Positions 16,975 to 26,237 of a DNA stretch of 64,000 nt are shown here, in pieces (the stretch's first letter is position 1; each line of letters opens with the position of its first letter). A program made the position numbers and the translations under genes. Source of the stretch: Cupriavidus metallidurans CH34 (lineage in GTDB: Bacteria; Pseudomonadota; Gammaproteobacteria; Burkholderiales; Burkholderiaceae). The notes beneath the pieces were generated by a model that saw only the letters and a program-made list of their open reading frames with translations, had not been told where the DNA came from and did not search any database. The stretch is from NCBI RefSeq assembly GCF_000196015.1, contig NC_007973.1, positions 2,232,001-2,296,000 on the forward strand, given 5' to 3'.

Positions 16975-18357
16975 ATGTCAAGTTCCATACTGACCCGCTG
17001 GGAGCCCGAGAACGTGGCCTTCTGGCGCGACCAGGGCGAGCGAATCGCCTATCGCAACCTCTGGATTTCGATCCCCGCGCTGATGCTGGCGTTCGTGATC
17101 TGGATGCTCTGGAGCGTGGTGGCGGTCAACCTCGACCGCGCCGGCTTTCAGTTCACCAAGAACCAGCTCTTCTGGCTGACCGCGCTGCCCGCGCTGTCCG
17201 GTGCCACACTGCGTATCTTCTACTCGTTCCTGGTGCCGATCTTTGGCGGCCGCCGCTTCACGGCCATCTCCACGGCGCTGCTGCTGATTCCGGCGGTGGG
17301 CATGGGCTTCGCGCTACGCGACCCGTCGACCAGCTACCCCACGCTGCTGATCTTGGCGCTGCTGTGCGGCCTGGGCGGCGCGAACTTCAGTTCGTCGATG
17401 GCCAACATCAGCTTCTTCTTCCCGAAAGAAAAGAAGGGCCTGGCCACTGGCCTGAACGCCGGTATCGGCAACCTGGGCGTCTCCGTGGTGCAGTTCGTCA
17501 CGCCACTGGTGGTTTCGGTGGCCGTGTTCGGCGCGCTCGGCGGTGAACCGCAGACCTACAAGGCGGCCGACGCCACGCAACAACTCTGGCTGCAGAACGC
17601 CGGTTTCATCTGGGTGCCGTTTATCATCGTCGCCTCGCTGGCGGCATGGTTCGGCATGCACGACATCGCCGACGCGCGCGCATCGTTCGCCGAACAGGCC
17701 GTGATCTTCACACGCAAGCACAACTGGCTGATGTGCTGGCTCTATATCGGCACGTTCGGCTCGTTCATCGGCTTCTCGGCCGGCCTGGCGCTGCTGACCA
17801 AGTCGCAGTTCCCCGGCGTCAACCCGACGGCCTACGCCTTCCTCGGACCGCTCGTTGGCGCACTGACCCGCCCGGTTGGTGGCTGGATCTCGGACAGACT
17901 CGGCGGTGCCCGCGTCACGCTCTGGACCTTCATCGGCATGATCCTCGCGGTCTTCGCCGTGCTGGCCGCCCTGCCCGCCGATGGCGGCGCGGGCAGCTTC
18001 CCCGCCTTCCTCGGCGCCTTCATCGTGCTGTTCGCCCTGACCGGCATCGGCAACGGCTCGACGTTCCGCATGATCCCCGTGATCTTCCTGACAGAGCGCC
18101 AGCGCGCGGCCGGCAAGGACGCCGCCTCGCAGCGGCAGGCCGTGCAGGACGCCGGCAAGGAATCGGCCGCCGTGCTCGGCTTCTCGGGTGCGATCGGCGC
18201 CTACGGCGGCTTCTTCATCCCCAAGAGCTTCGGCACCTCGCTGGACCTGACTGGTTCGCCCCTCGCCGCGCTCTACTGCTTCATCGTCTTCTACGTGACC
18301 TGTGTGCTCGTGACGTGGTGGTTCTACGCCCGCCGCAACGCCGCAATGCCGTGCTGA
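16975..18357 (+). CDS. narK2: Nitrate/nitrite MFS antiporter, NarK2-type
   Basis: 460 residues and 12 membrane segments. NarK2-class marks are the N-terminal WEPENVAFWRDQGERIAYRN, which precedes the first helix, GATLRIFYSFLVPIFGGRR, and the nitrate signature GGANFSSSMANISFFFPKEK with KGLATGLNAGIGNLGVS. The long loop between helices 11 and 12 (LTERQRAAGKDAASQRQAVQDA) is also typical. NarK2-type carriers exchange nitrate for nitrite. It is followed 31 bp later by narG and probably shares its transcript. Confidence 0.92.
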   Translation: MSSSILTRWEPENVAFWRDQGERIAYRNLWISIPALMLAFVIWMLWSVVAVNLDRAGFQFTKNQLFWLTALPALSGATLRIFYSFLVPIFGGRRFTAISTALLLIPAVGMGFALRDPSTSYPTLLILALLCGLGGANFSSSMANISFFFPKEKKGLATGLNAGIGNLGVSVVQFVTPLVVSVAVFGALGGEPQTYKAADATQQLWLQNAGFIWVPFIIVASLAAWFGMHDIADARASFAEQAVIFTRKHNWLMCWLYIGTFGSFIGFSAGLALLTKSQFPGVNPTAYAFLGPLVGALTRPVGGWISDRLGGARVTLWTFIGMILAVFAVLAALPADGGAGSFPAFLGAFIVLFALTGIGNGSTFRMIPVIFLTERQRAAGKDAASQRQAVQDAGKESAAVLGFSGAIGAYGGFFIPKSFGTSLDLTGSPLAALYCFIVFYVTCVLVTWWFYARRNAAMPC

Positions 18358-18388
18358 CAGAACGAACCCCACAGGAGAACCCTACAAA

Positions 18389-21300
18389 ATGAGTCACTTT
18401 CTCGATCGACTGAAGTTCCTGTCGCGCGTGAAGTCCACCTACTCGGACGGACACGGCGCTGTGGTCAACGAGGACCGCAAGTGGGAGAACACGTACCGCA
18501 GCCGCTGGCAGCACGACAAGATCGTGCGCTCGACGCACGGCGTCAACTGCACCGGCTCCTGCTCGTGGAAGGTCTACGTCAAGAACGGCCTGATTACCTG
18601 GGAAACCCAGCAGACCGACTATCCGCGCACGCGCCCCGATCTGCCCAACCATGAACCGCGCGGCTGCCCGCGTGGCGCGTCGTACAGCTGGTACGTCTAC
18701 TCCGCGCAGCGGGTGAAGTACCCCATGATTCGCGGCCGCCTGATGGAAATGTGGCGCGAGGCCCGCAAGACGATGGATCCGATTTCCGCCTGGGAATCGA
18801 TCAGCCAGAACCCGGAGAAGGCCCGCCGCTACAAGAGCGTGCGCGGCCAGGGCGGCTTCGTCCGCGCGGACTGGCAGACTGCCACCGAGATCATCGCGGC
18901 GGCCAATGCCTACACGATCAAGCAGTACGGCCCCGACCGCGTGATCGGCTTCTCGCCGATTCCAGCCATGTCGATGGTGTCGTACGCCGCTGGCGCGCGC
19001 TACCTGAGCCTGATCGGCGGCGCCTGCCTGTCCTTCTACGACTGGTACTGCGATCTGCCGCCGGCCAGCCCGCAGATCTGGGGCGAGCAGACGGACGTGC
19101 CGGAATCGGCCGACTGGTACAACAGCACCTACCTGATGGTGTGGGGCTCGAACGTGCCGCAGACGCGCACGCCTGACGCCCACTTCTACACCGAGGTGCG
19201 GTACAAGGGCACCAAGACCGTGGCCGTGTCTTCGGACTTCGGCGAAATGGTCAAGTTTGGTGACATCTGGCTCGCGCCGAAGCAAGGTACCGATGCCGCC
19301 CTGGCAATGGCCATGGGCCACGTGGTGCTCAAGGAGTTCCACGCCACCGGCAAGTCGGCCTACTTCCGCGACTATGTGAAGCAGTACACCGACATGCCGC
19401 TGCTGGTGCTGCTGCGCGAGCAGGACGGCACGCTGGTGCCCGATCACTTCCTCCGCGCTTCGCATCTGGACGGCAATCTCGACCAGGCGAACCATCCCGA
19501 ATGGAAAACGCTGGCCATTGACGACGCCACGGGCGAAATCGTCGCGCCGAATGGCTCGATCGGCTTCCGCTGGGGCGAAGCCGCCCACGACAACGGCGCG
19601 AAGGTCGGCCGCTGGAACCTCGAGATGAAGGATGGCGGCAGCGGCCGCGAGATCGACCAGCGTCTGTCACTGATCGGTCATGAGGATGAAGTGGTCGAAG
19701 TCGGCTTCCCGTACTTCGGCGGCGAGCACGATGCCCTGCTCAAGCGCCGCGTGCCCACGCGCCGCCTGACGCTGGCCGACGGCACCACGGTCCACGTGGC
19801 CACCGTCTATGACCTGCAGATGGCCAACTACGGCGTCGACCAGGGCCTTGGTGGCCCGAACGTCGCCACGTCGTACGACGACGATGTGCCCTACACCCCT
19901 GCCTGGCAGGAAAAGCACACGTCCGTGCCGCGTAACCTCGTCATCCAGGTCGCCCGCGAGTTCGCCGACAACGCCGACCGCACGCAGGGCAAGAGCATGG
20001 TCATCGTTGGCGCCGCGCTGAATCACTGGTACCACAACGACATGATTTACCGCGGCATCATCAACCTGTTGATGATGTGCGGCTGCATCGGCAAGAGCGG
20101 TGGCGGCTGGGCGCACTACGTCGGCCAGGAAAAGCTGCGGCCGCAGTTCGGCTGGGCGCCGCTGGCGTTCGGGCTGGACTGGTCGCGCCCGCCGCGCCAT
20201 ATGAACGGCACGTCGTTCTTCTACAACCACACCAGCCAGTGGCGTCACGAGAAGCTCGGTGTCGACGAAATCCTCGCGCCGACCGCCGACCGCGCGCGCT
20301 ACGACAAGCTGTCGCTGCTCGACCTCAACGCCAAGTCCGAACGGATGGGCTGGTTACCATCCGCGCCGCAACTGGGCCGGAACCCGCTCGACGTGGTGGC
20401 CGAGGCCCGCGCCGCCGGCAAGGACCCGATCGCGGATACCGTGGAGCAACTAAAGTCCGGCAAGCTGCAGTTCGCCTGCGACGACCCCGACAATCCCGCC
20501 AACTTCCCGCGCAACATGTTCGTGTGGCGCTCGAACATTCTCGGCAGCTCCGGCAAGGGCCACGAGTACTTCCTCAAGTACCTGCTCGGCACGCAGAACG
20601 CCGTGTTCGGCGATGAGAACGATGCGATCAAGCCCAGCGAAGTCACGGTTCGGCCAGCCGCCGAAGGCAAGCTCGACCTGCTGACCGTGCTCGACTTCCG
20701 CATGAGCACCACCTGCCTCTACGGCGACATCGTGCTGCCGACGGCCACGTGGTACGAAAAGGACGATCTGAACACGTCCGACATGCACCCGTTCATCCAC
20801 CCGCTCTCGGAAGCCGTGCAGCCGCTCTGGGAAAGCAAGACGGACTGGGAAATCTACAAGGCGATCGCGAAGACGTTCAGCGAGATTGCCGGCCCGTACC
20901 TTGGCACACGCGAGGACCTGGTCTGCACCCCGCTGCTGCACGACACCCCGGGTGAACTGGGCCAGCCGTTCGAGCCGAAGGACTGGAAGCACGGCGAGTG
21001 CGACCTGATCCCGGGCAAGACCGCGCCGTCGATGACCGTGGTGGAACGCAACTATCACGACATCTACAAGAAGTTCACGTCGATCGGCCCGCTGCTCGAC
21101 AAGCTTGGCAACGGCGGCAAGGGCATCAACTGGAACACCGAGCACGAAGTGCACGAGATCGGCCACCTGAGCAAGACGGTGACCGAGCCTGGCGTCAGCC
21201 AGGGCCGTCCGCGCCTGGAAACCGCGATCGACGCCGCGGAGATGATCCTGACGTTCGCGCCCGAAACCAACGGCCACGTGGCCGTCAAGGCCTGGGACGC

Positions 21301-22147
21301 GCTGTCGAAGATCACCGGCCGCGACCACACGCATCTGGCCGTCGGCCGCGAGCACGACAAGATCCGCTTCCGCGACGTGCAGGCCCAGCCGCGCAAGATC
21401 ATCTCGGCGCCGACGTGGTCAGGACTCGAGTCCGAGGAAGTCAGCTACAACGCCGGCTACACCAACGTGCACGAGCTGATTCCATGGCGCACGCTGACGG
21501 GCCGTCAGCAGTTCTACCAGGATCACCGCTGGATGCTCGACTTCGGCGAAGGCGCGTGCGTGTACAAACCGGCGATCGACACCAAGACGATCAGCCCGAT
21601 GCTCGGCAAGAAGCCGAACGGCAACCCCGAACTGGTGCTGAACTGGATCACCCCGCACCAGAAGTGGGGCATCCACTCCACGTACTCCGACAACCTGCGG
21701 ATGCTGACGCTGTCCCGCGGCGGCCCGCACGTATGGATCTCGGAAGTGGAAGCCAAGGCCAACGGCATTCGCGACAACGACTGGGTCGAGGTCTTCAACG
21801 TCAACGGCACGCTGACGGCGCGGGTGGTCGTATCGCAGCGCGTTCCGCAAGGGATGTGCCTGATGTACCACGCCCAGGAAAAGATTGTGAACGTGCCTGG
21901 GGCCGAGACCAGCGGTATGCGCGGCGGCATCCATAACTCGGTCACCCGCGCGGTGACCAAGCCCACGCACATGATCGGCGGCTATGCGCAACTGGCCTAC
22001 GGCTTCAACTACTACGGCACCGTCGGTAGCAACCGCGACGAGTTCGTGATCCTGCGCAAGATGAACAAGGTGGACTGGCTCGACCAGCCGCTACGAGAAG
22101 AACGTACCCCTGCAAACGAAGCAGAAAAGATCGAAGGAGCAAGGTAA
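18389..22147 (+). CDS. narG: Respiratory nitrate reductase alpha subunit NarG
   Basis: 1252 residues, the expected NarG size. It carries bis-MGD molybdenum and the FS0 iron-sulfur cluster and reduces nitrate to nitrite on the cytoplasmic face. FS0 ligands are seen as His50, Cys54, Cys58 (STHGVNCTGSCSW) and Cys93 (EPRGCPRGASYS). The conserved TRTPDAHF block near residue 265 lies in the molybdenum-binding domain, after WGSNVPQTR. A good ribosome site (AGGAG) is 12 bp before the ATG. The stop codon overlaps the narH start by one base (TAATG), so the two subunits are translationally coupled. Confidence 0.99.
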   Translation: MSHFLDRLKFLSRVKSTYSDGHGAVVNEDRKWENTYRSRWQHDKIVRSTHGVNCTGSCSWKVYVKNGLITWETQQTDYPRTRPDLPNHEPRGCPRGASYSWYVYSAQRVKYPMIRGRLMEMWREARKTMDPISAWESISQNPEKARRYKSVRGQGGFVRADWQTATEIIAAANAYTIKQYGPDRVIGFSPIPAMSMVSYAAGARYLSLIGGACLSFYDWYCDLPPASPQIWGEQTDVPESADWYNSTYLMVWGSNVPQTRTPDAHFYTEVRYKGTKTVAVSSDFGEMVKFGDIWLAPKQGTDAALAMAMGHVVLKEFHATGKSAYFRDYVKQYTDMPLLVLLREQDGTLVPDHFLRASHLDGNLDQANHPEWKTLAIDDATGEIVAPNGSIGFRWGEAAHDNGAKVGRWNLEMKDGGSGREIDQRLSLIGHEDEVVEVGFPYFGGEHDALLKRRVPTRRLTLADGTTVHVATVYDLQMANYGVDQGLGGPNVATSYDDDVPYTPAWQEKHTSVPRNLVIQVAREFADNADRTQGKSMVIVGAALNHWYHNDMIYRGIINLLMMCGCIGKSGGGWAHYVGQEKLRPQFGWAPLAFGLDWSRPPRHMNGTSFFYNHTSQWRHEKLGVDEILAPTADRARYDKLSLLDLNAKSERMGWLPSAPQLGRNPLDVVAEARAAGKDPIADTVEQLKSGKLQFACDDPDNPANFPRNMFVWRSNILGSSGKGHEYFLKYLLGTQNAVFGDENDAIKPSEVTVRPAAEGKLDLLTVLDFRMSTTCLYGDIVLPTATWYEKDDLNTSDMHPFIHPLSEAVQPLWESKTDWEIYKAIAKTFSEIAGPYLGTREDLVCTPLLHDTPGELGQPFEPKDWKHGECDLIPGKTAPSMTVVERNYHDIYKKFTSIGPLLDKLGNGGKGINWNTEHEVHEIGHLSKTVTEPGVSQGRPRLETAIDAAEMILTFAPETNGHVAVKAWDALSKITGRDHTHLAVGREHDKIRFRDVQAQPRKIISAPTWSGLESEEVSYNAGYTNVHELIPWRTLTGRQQFYQDHRWMLDFGEGACVYKPAIDTKTISPMLGKKPNGNPELVLNWITPHQKWGIHSTYSDNLRMLTLSRGGPHVWISEVEAKANGIRDNDWVEVFNVNGTLTARVVVSQRVPQGMCLMYHAQEKIVNVPGAETSGMRGGIHNSVTRAVTKPTHMIGGYAQLAYGFNYYGTVGSNRDEFVILRKMNKVDWLDQPLREERTPANEAEKIEGAR

Positions 22148-23700
22148 TGAAGATTCGTGCCCAGGTAGCCATGGTGCTGAACCTCGACAAGTGCATCGGC
22201 TGCCATACCTGCTCCGTGACGTGCAAGAACGTATGGACCAGCCGTGAAGGTGTCGAGTACGCATGGTTCAACAACGTCGAGACCAAGCCCGGTGTCGGCT
22301 TCCCGAAGGAATGGGAGAACCAGGACAAATGGCAAGGCGGCTGGAAGCGCAATGCCGACGGTAGCCTCACGCCCCGTCAGGGCGGCAAGACAAAGATCCT
22401 GGCGAACATCTTCGCCAACCCGAACCTGCCGCAGATCGACGACTACTACGAGCCGTTCACCTTCGACTACGAGCATCTCCAGAATGCCCCGCTGATGCAG
22501 ACGCCGCCCACGGCGCGTCCCGTATCGGCAATCACCGGCAAGAAGATGGAGAAGATCGAATGGGGTCCGAACTGGGAAGACGACCTCGGGGGCGAGTTCG
22601 ACCAGCGCAGCCGCGACAAGCTTTTTGAGGACATTCAGAAGGACATGTACTCGACCTTCGAGAACACCTTCATGATGTATTTGCCGCGCCTGTGCGAGCA
22701 CTGCCTGAACCCTACCTGCGTGGCGTCCTGCCCCTCCGGCTCGGTCTACAAGCGCGAGGAAGACGGCATCGTCCTGGTCGACCAGGACAAGTGCCGCGGC
22801 TGGCGCATGTGCGTGTCGGGCTGCCCGTACAAGAAGATCTACTTCAACTGGCAGACCGGCAAGGCCGAAAAGTGCGTGTTCTGCTATCCGCGTATCGAGG
22901 CCGGGCAACCGACGGTCTGTTCGGAAACCTGCGTGGGCCGCATCCGCTATCTCGGCGTGATGCTCTATGACGCCGACCGCATCGAACAAGCCGCGTCCGT
23001 GGCCGACGAGCGCGATCTGTACCAGTCGCAACTCGACGTCTTCCTCGATCCGCACGATCCTAAGATCCAGGCCGAGGCGCTGCGTCAGGGCATCCCGCAA
23101 AGCTGGCTGGACGCCGCGGTCAAGTCGCCGGTCTACAAGATGGCCTGCGAGTGGAAGGTGGCCTTCCCGCTGCACCCGGAATACCGCACGCTGCCGATGG
23201 TCTGGTACATCCCGCCGCTCTCGCCGATCCAGTCGGCCGCGGAATCGGGCTTCATGGGCATGAACGGCGTGATCCCGGACGTGAAGAGCCTGCGCATTCC
23301 GGTCAAGTACCTCGCAAACCTGCTGACCGCAGGCGATGTGAATCCGGTGCTGTCCGCGCTGGAACGCATGCTGGCGATGCGCGCATACAAGCGCTCTGAA
23401 TCGGTGGACGGCCTGCAGGACCTGGCCGTGCTCGAACAGGTGGGGCTGACGCCCGCGCAGGTCGAGGACATGTACCAGATCATGGCCATCGCCAACTACG
23501 AGGACCGCTTCGTCGTGCCGTCGTCCCACAAGGAAATGGCGGAAGACAGCTTCGACGAGAAGGGAAGCTGCGGTTTCAGCTTCGGCAACGGCTGCTCGGG
23601 TGGCACGTCGGACGGCTCGCTGTTCGGCACGAAGAAGCCCAAGCCAGAAGTGTCGTACGCCGACTTGCCGCGCTCGCGCCGCAAGGCCATCACCGGTTAA
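22147..23700 (+). CDS. narH: Respiratory nitrate reductase beta subunit NarH
   Basis: 517 residues. Cysteine groups for four iron-sulfur clusters are visible: CIGCHTCSVTCKN (residues 16-28), CEHCLNPTCVASCPSG, DKCRGWRMCVSGCPYKK and CVFCYPR...CSETCVGR. Trp replaces one Cys in the third group, as expected for the [3Fe-4S] centre. It transfers electrons from NarI to NarG. The start overlaps the narG stop by one base. The C-terminal extension (GSCGFSFGNGCSGGTSDGS) is Gly/Ser-rich with two cysteines, longer than the E. coli tail but of no known function. Confidence 0.99.
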   Translation: MKIRAQVAMVLNLDKCIGCHTCSVTCKNVWTSREGVEYAWFNNVETKPGVGFPKEWENQDKWQGGWKRNADGSLTPRQGGKTKILANIFANPNLPQIDDYYEPFTFDYEHLQNAPLMQTPPTARPVSAITGKKMEKIEWGPNWEDDLGGEFDQRSRDKLFEDIQKDMYSTFENTFMMYLPRLCEHCLNPTCVASCPSGSVYKREEDGIVLVDQDKCRGWRMCVSGCPYKKIYFNWQTGKAEKCVFCYPRIEAGQPTVCSETCVGRIRYLGVMLYDADRIEQAASVADERDLYQSQLDVFLDPHDPKIQAEALRQGIPQSWLDAAVKSPVYKMACEWKVAFPLHPEYRTLPMVWYIPPLSPIQSAAESGFMGMNGVIPDVKSLRIPVKYLANLLTAGDVNPVLSALERMLAMRAYKRSESVDGLQDLAVLEQVGLTPAQVEDMYQIMAIANYEDRFVVPSSHKEMAEDSFDEKGSCGFSFGNGCSGGTSDGSLFGTKKPKPEVSYADLPRSRRKAITG

Positions 23701-23717
23701 AGGAAGGAGTTCGAATC

Positions 23718-24377
23718 ATGCCCATTCATCAGGTGCTCAGCACCCTGCTCTGCTACCCCGAACAGGAATGGCTCGACAGCCTCGAGGAAGCCAACCTCGC
23801 GCTGGTCGAATGGCCGCAGGCGCGGGACATGCTGGCGCCGCTGCTCGACGAGCTGCGCAGCCGGCCGCTGATCGAGCTGCAGGAAAACTACGTCGCCACG
23901 TTCGATCGCAGCCCGTCCCACTCGCTGCATCTGTTCGAGCATGTGCATGGCGAAAGCCGCGACCGCGGCCAGGCCATGGTCGACCTGATCGACGAGTACC
24001 GTCGTGACGGCTTCGAGCCGCTGGAGACCGAACTTCCCGACTACGTGCCGCTGTTCCTGGAGTATCTCGGCGCGTTGTCGCTCGATGGCAAGGAGGAGCG
24101 CGCGGAGCAGTTGCTCGGTGACGCGATCCACGTGCTGGCCGCCATCGGCGACCGCCTGGCCCGCAAGGAAAGTCCATATGCCGCCGTCTTCAGGGTGCTG
24201 CGCACGCTGACCGATGTGCAGCCCGTCGCGCAGCAGGATCCTCCGGTGCGTGACATGGATGAAGCCATGGAAACGTTCGGCCCCGGCGCCGATGGCGTGG
24301 AACCGCTGCTTGGCGTGAAACCAGCCGTCGACGTGATCACGTTCCACAAGCGCGCCGCGCCGTCCCCTCGCCCGTGA
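23718..24377 (+). CDS. narJ: Nitrate reductase molybdenum-cofactor assembly chaperone NarJ
   Basis: 219 residues, helical, with no cofactor motifs. It has the TorD/NarJ-family signature blocks: LSTLLCYPEQEWLDSLEEA at the start, NYVATFDRSPSHSLHLFEHVHGESRDRG in the middle, and LPDYVPLFLEYLGAL. NarJ binds apo-NarG to allow cofactor insertion and is not part of the final enzyme. A ribosome site (AAAGGAAGG) lies about 12 bp before the ATG, 17 bp after narH. Confidence 0.97.
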   Translation: MPIHQVLSTLLCYPEQEWLDSLEEANLALVEWPQARDMLAPLLDELRSRPLIELQENYVATFDRSPSHSLHLFEHVHGESRDRGQAMVDLIDEYRRDGFEPLETELPDYVPLFLEYLGALSLDGKEERAEQLLGDAIHVLAAIGDRLARKESPYAAVFRVLRTLTDVQPVAQQDPPVRDMDEAMETFGPGADGVEPLLGVKPAVDVITFHKRAAPSPRP

Positions 24378-24414
24378 GCCCGTCCATTACAAGGAACCAA
24401 CCAGAGCCACTACC

Positions 24415-25098
24415 ATGAACCTGGTCCATCAATTTATCTTCGGGATCTATCCCTACATCGCAGCCGCCATCTTCCTGTTCGGCAGCCTGGCGCGCTTCGA
24501 GCGCGAGCAGTACACCTGGAAGTCGGACAGTTCGCAGATGCTCTATCGCGGTAACCTGCGCACCGGCAACATCCTGTTCCACGTGGGCATCCTTGGCCTG
24601 TTCTTCGGCCATCTCGTCGGCCTGCTGACGCCGGTCGTGGTGTGGGACACGCTTGGCGTGTCGCATGGCCTCAAGCAGGCCATCGCCATGAGCGCCGGCG
24701 GCGTCATGGGCACGATGTGCCTGGCCGGCCTGCTGATCCTGCTGCATCGTCGCCTGACCAACGCACGCGTGTCCGCCGTCACGCGCTTCGGTGACAAGGT
24801 CCTGCTGCTGTGGCTGCTGGTCACGCTGCTACTGGGTCTGTCGACGATCTTCGAGTCGGCCAGCCATATGGACGGCCACATGATGGTGCAACTGATGACC
24901 TGGGCGCAGCACGTCGTCACGCTGCGCGCGGATGCCGCCAGCTATGTGGCCGAGGCCCCGCTGCTCTTCAAGGCGCACCTGTTCATGGGCATCTCGCTGT
25001 TCGCGATCTTCCCGTTCACGCGACTGGTGCACGTCTGGAGCGGCTTTGCCTCGGTGACCTACCTGGGACGCGCCTGGCAACTCGTCCGGGGCCGGTAA
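24415..25098 (+). CDS. narI: Respiratory nitrate reductase gamma subunit NarI (cytochrome b)
   Basis: 227 residues, five membrane helices. His residues suited to the two b hemes lie in the second and fifth helices (FHVGILGLFFGHLVG near residues 60-74; KAHLFMGISLFAIFPFTRLVHVW near 187-209). NarI oxidises quinol at the periplasmic side and passes electrons to NarH. It completes the narGHJI set with a normal gene order. Only 12 bp separate its stop from the carbonic anhydrase gene, so that gene should share the transcript. Confidence 0.98.
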   Translation: MNLVHQFIFGIYPYIAAAIFLFGSLARFEREQYTWKSDSSQMLYRGNLRTGNILFHVGILGLFFGHLVGLLTPVVVWDTLGVSHGLKQAIAMSAGGVMGTMCLAGLLILLHRRLTNARVSAVTRFGDKVLLLWLLVTLLLGLSTIFESASHMDGHMMVQLMTWAQHVVTLRADAASYVAEAPLLFKAHLFMGISLFAIFPFTRLVHVWSGFASVTYLGRAWQLVRGR

Positions 25099-25110
25099 GG
25101 CCGTGTCCCC

Positions 25111-25845
25111 ATGCACGAGATCGAACGTCTGCTCAAGGGCTTCGAACGGTTCCAGCGGCGCTACTTCGAGGCCAGGCCGGAACTCTTCGATGCCCTGCGC
25201 ACGGGCCAGAAGCCTCAGACGCTGCTGATCGGCTGTAGCGATTCGCGCGTGGACCCGGGCCTGCTGCTCGACTGCGACCCGGGAGAGCTGTTCACGGTGC
25301 GCAACGTCGCCAACCTCGTACCGCCGTGCGGGGATGGCGCCAGCGGGCGGCTCCACGGTGTCTCGGCGGCGATCCAGTTCGCCGTGGAGCAACTGCATGT
25401 GGTCCGCATCATCGTGATGGGCCACGCTGGATGTGGCGGCATCCGTGCTTTGCTGGCCCATCCGCAAAACGACGATACGAACGCGCCGCAGGACTTTATC
25501 GGGCCCTGGGTCCGCATTGCAGGCCCTGCCCGGCGCATGGTCGAGCAGACGCTGCCCAACGCCAGTCCCGCGGAACGGCAGCGCGCATGCGAACAAGCGG
25601 CGATCCTGGTGTCGCTGCGCAATCTCGAGAGTTTTCCGTTCGTCCGCGAGGCCTGCGAGCGCGGTGCGCTCACGCTGCATGGCTGGTACTTCGACCTCCA
25701 GGCGGGCGCGCTGCTGGCCTACTCGGAACGTGCAGACGACTTCCTGCCGCTGGTCTGCCCTCTGACACCTGAGGCGCGCCCGCATCGTCAACCGTCGAAT
25801 CGCCCCAGCATTGACAGCGGTCAAGCCGAAATGCTGGGTTCTTAA
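25111..25845 (+). CDS. Beta-class carbonic anhydrase in the nar operon
   Basis: 244 residues. The zinc and catalytic residues of beta-carbonic anhydrases are visible: Cys42 and Asp44 with Arg46 in GCSDSRVDPG, then His105 and Cys108 in MGHAGCGG. This class interconverts CO2 and bicarbonate. No signal peptide, so cytoplasmic. The final ~35 residues (RADDFLPLVCPLTPEARPHRQPS...) are disordered-looking. It sits 12 bp after narI and directly before the cytochrome c gene. A link to nitrate respiration could be bicarbonate or pH supply, but that is inference from position only. Confidence 0.93.
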   Translation: MHEIERLLKGFERFQRRYFEARPELFDALRTGQKPQTLLIGCSDSRVDPGLLLDCDPGELFTVRNVANLVPPCGDGASGRLHGVSAAIQFAVEQLHVVRIIVMGHAGCGGIRALLAHPQNDDTNAPQDFIGPWVRIAGPARRMVEQTLPNASPAERQRACEQAAILVSLRNLESFPFVREACERGALTLHGWYFDLQAGALLAYSERADDFLPLVCPLTPEARPHRQPSNRPSIDSGQAEMLGS

Positions 25846-25883
25846 TAATGATGTCGGCATTTGCCCCACTCGCTGGCGAACCC

Positions 25884-26237
25884 ATGCCAACCCTGCGCTG
25901 GATCTGCATTCCCATCCTTTCGTGTATTGCCGCCACGGCTATCGCCGCCGAGCCACCGGCAGCCGCCCCGACGCCTGCCAGACAAGCCGAGCTCTTCCGC
26001 CTGCTACGCGATGACTGCGGCGCCTGTCATGGCATGACGCTGCAGGGAGGGCTCGGATCACCGCTGACGGCTGCGGCGCTAGCCGACAAACCGCGCGACG
26101 GACTCGTCGCCACGGTGCTTCAGGGCAGGCCGGGAACCGCGATGCCGCCGTGGCGGCCATTCATGACACAGGACGAAGCACGATGGTTGATCGATCGACT
26201 CCAATCCGGGCAAGTGCCCGCCGTACCGAAACCATGA
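25884..26237 (+). CDS. Small periplasmic c-type cytochrome (NirC-like)
   Basis: 117 residues from ATG 25884, which begins a signal peptide (MPTLRWICIPILSCIAATAIAA). An in-frame ATG at 25848, overlapping the end of the carbonic anhydrase region, would add 12 residues. One heme c site, CGACH (Cys45, Cys48, His49), and a likely axial Met in GTAMPPWRPF. The size and the downstream DEARWLIDRLQ helix resemble the NirC/c55X cytochromes found with heme d1 genes. The stop overlaps the NirF-like start as ATGA (26234-26237), so the two are coupled. Likely role: electron carrier in the periplasm for a d1-related step. Confidence 0.82.
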   Translation: MPTLRWICIPILSCIAATAIAAEPPAAAPTPARQAELFRLLRDDCGACHGMTLQGGLGSPLTAAALADKPRDGLVATVLQGRPGTAMPPWRPFMTQDEARWLIDRLQSGQVPAVPKP

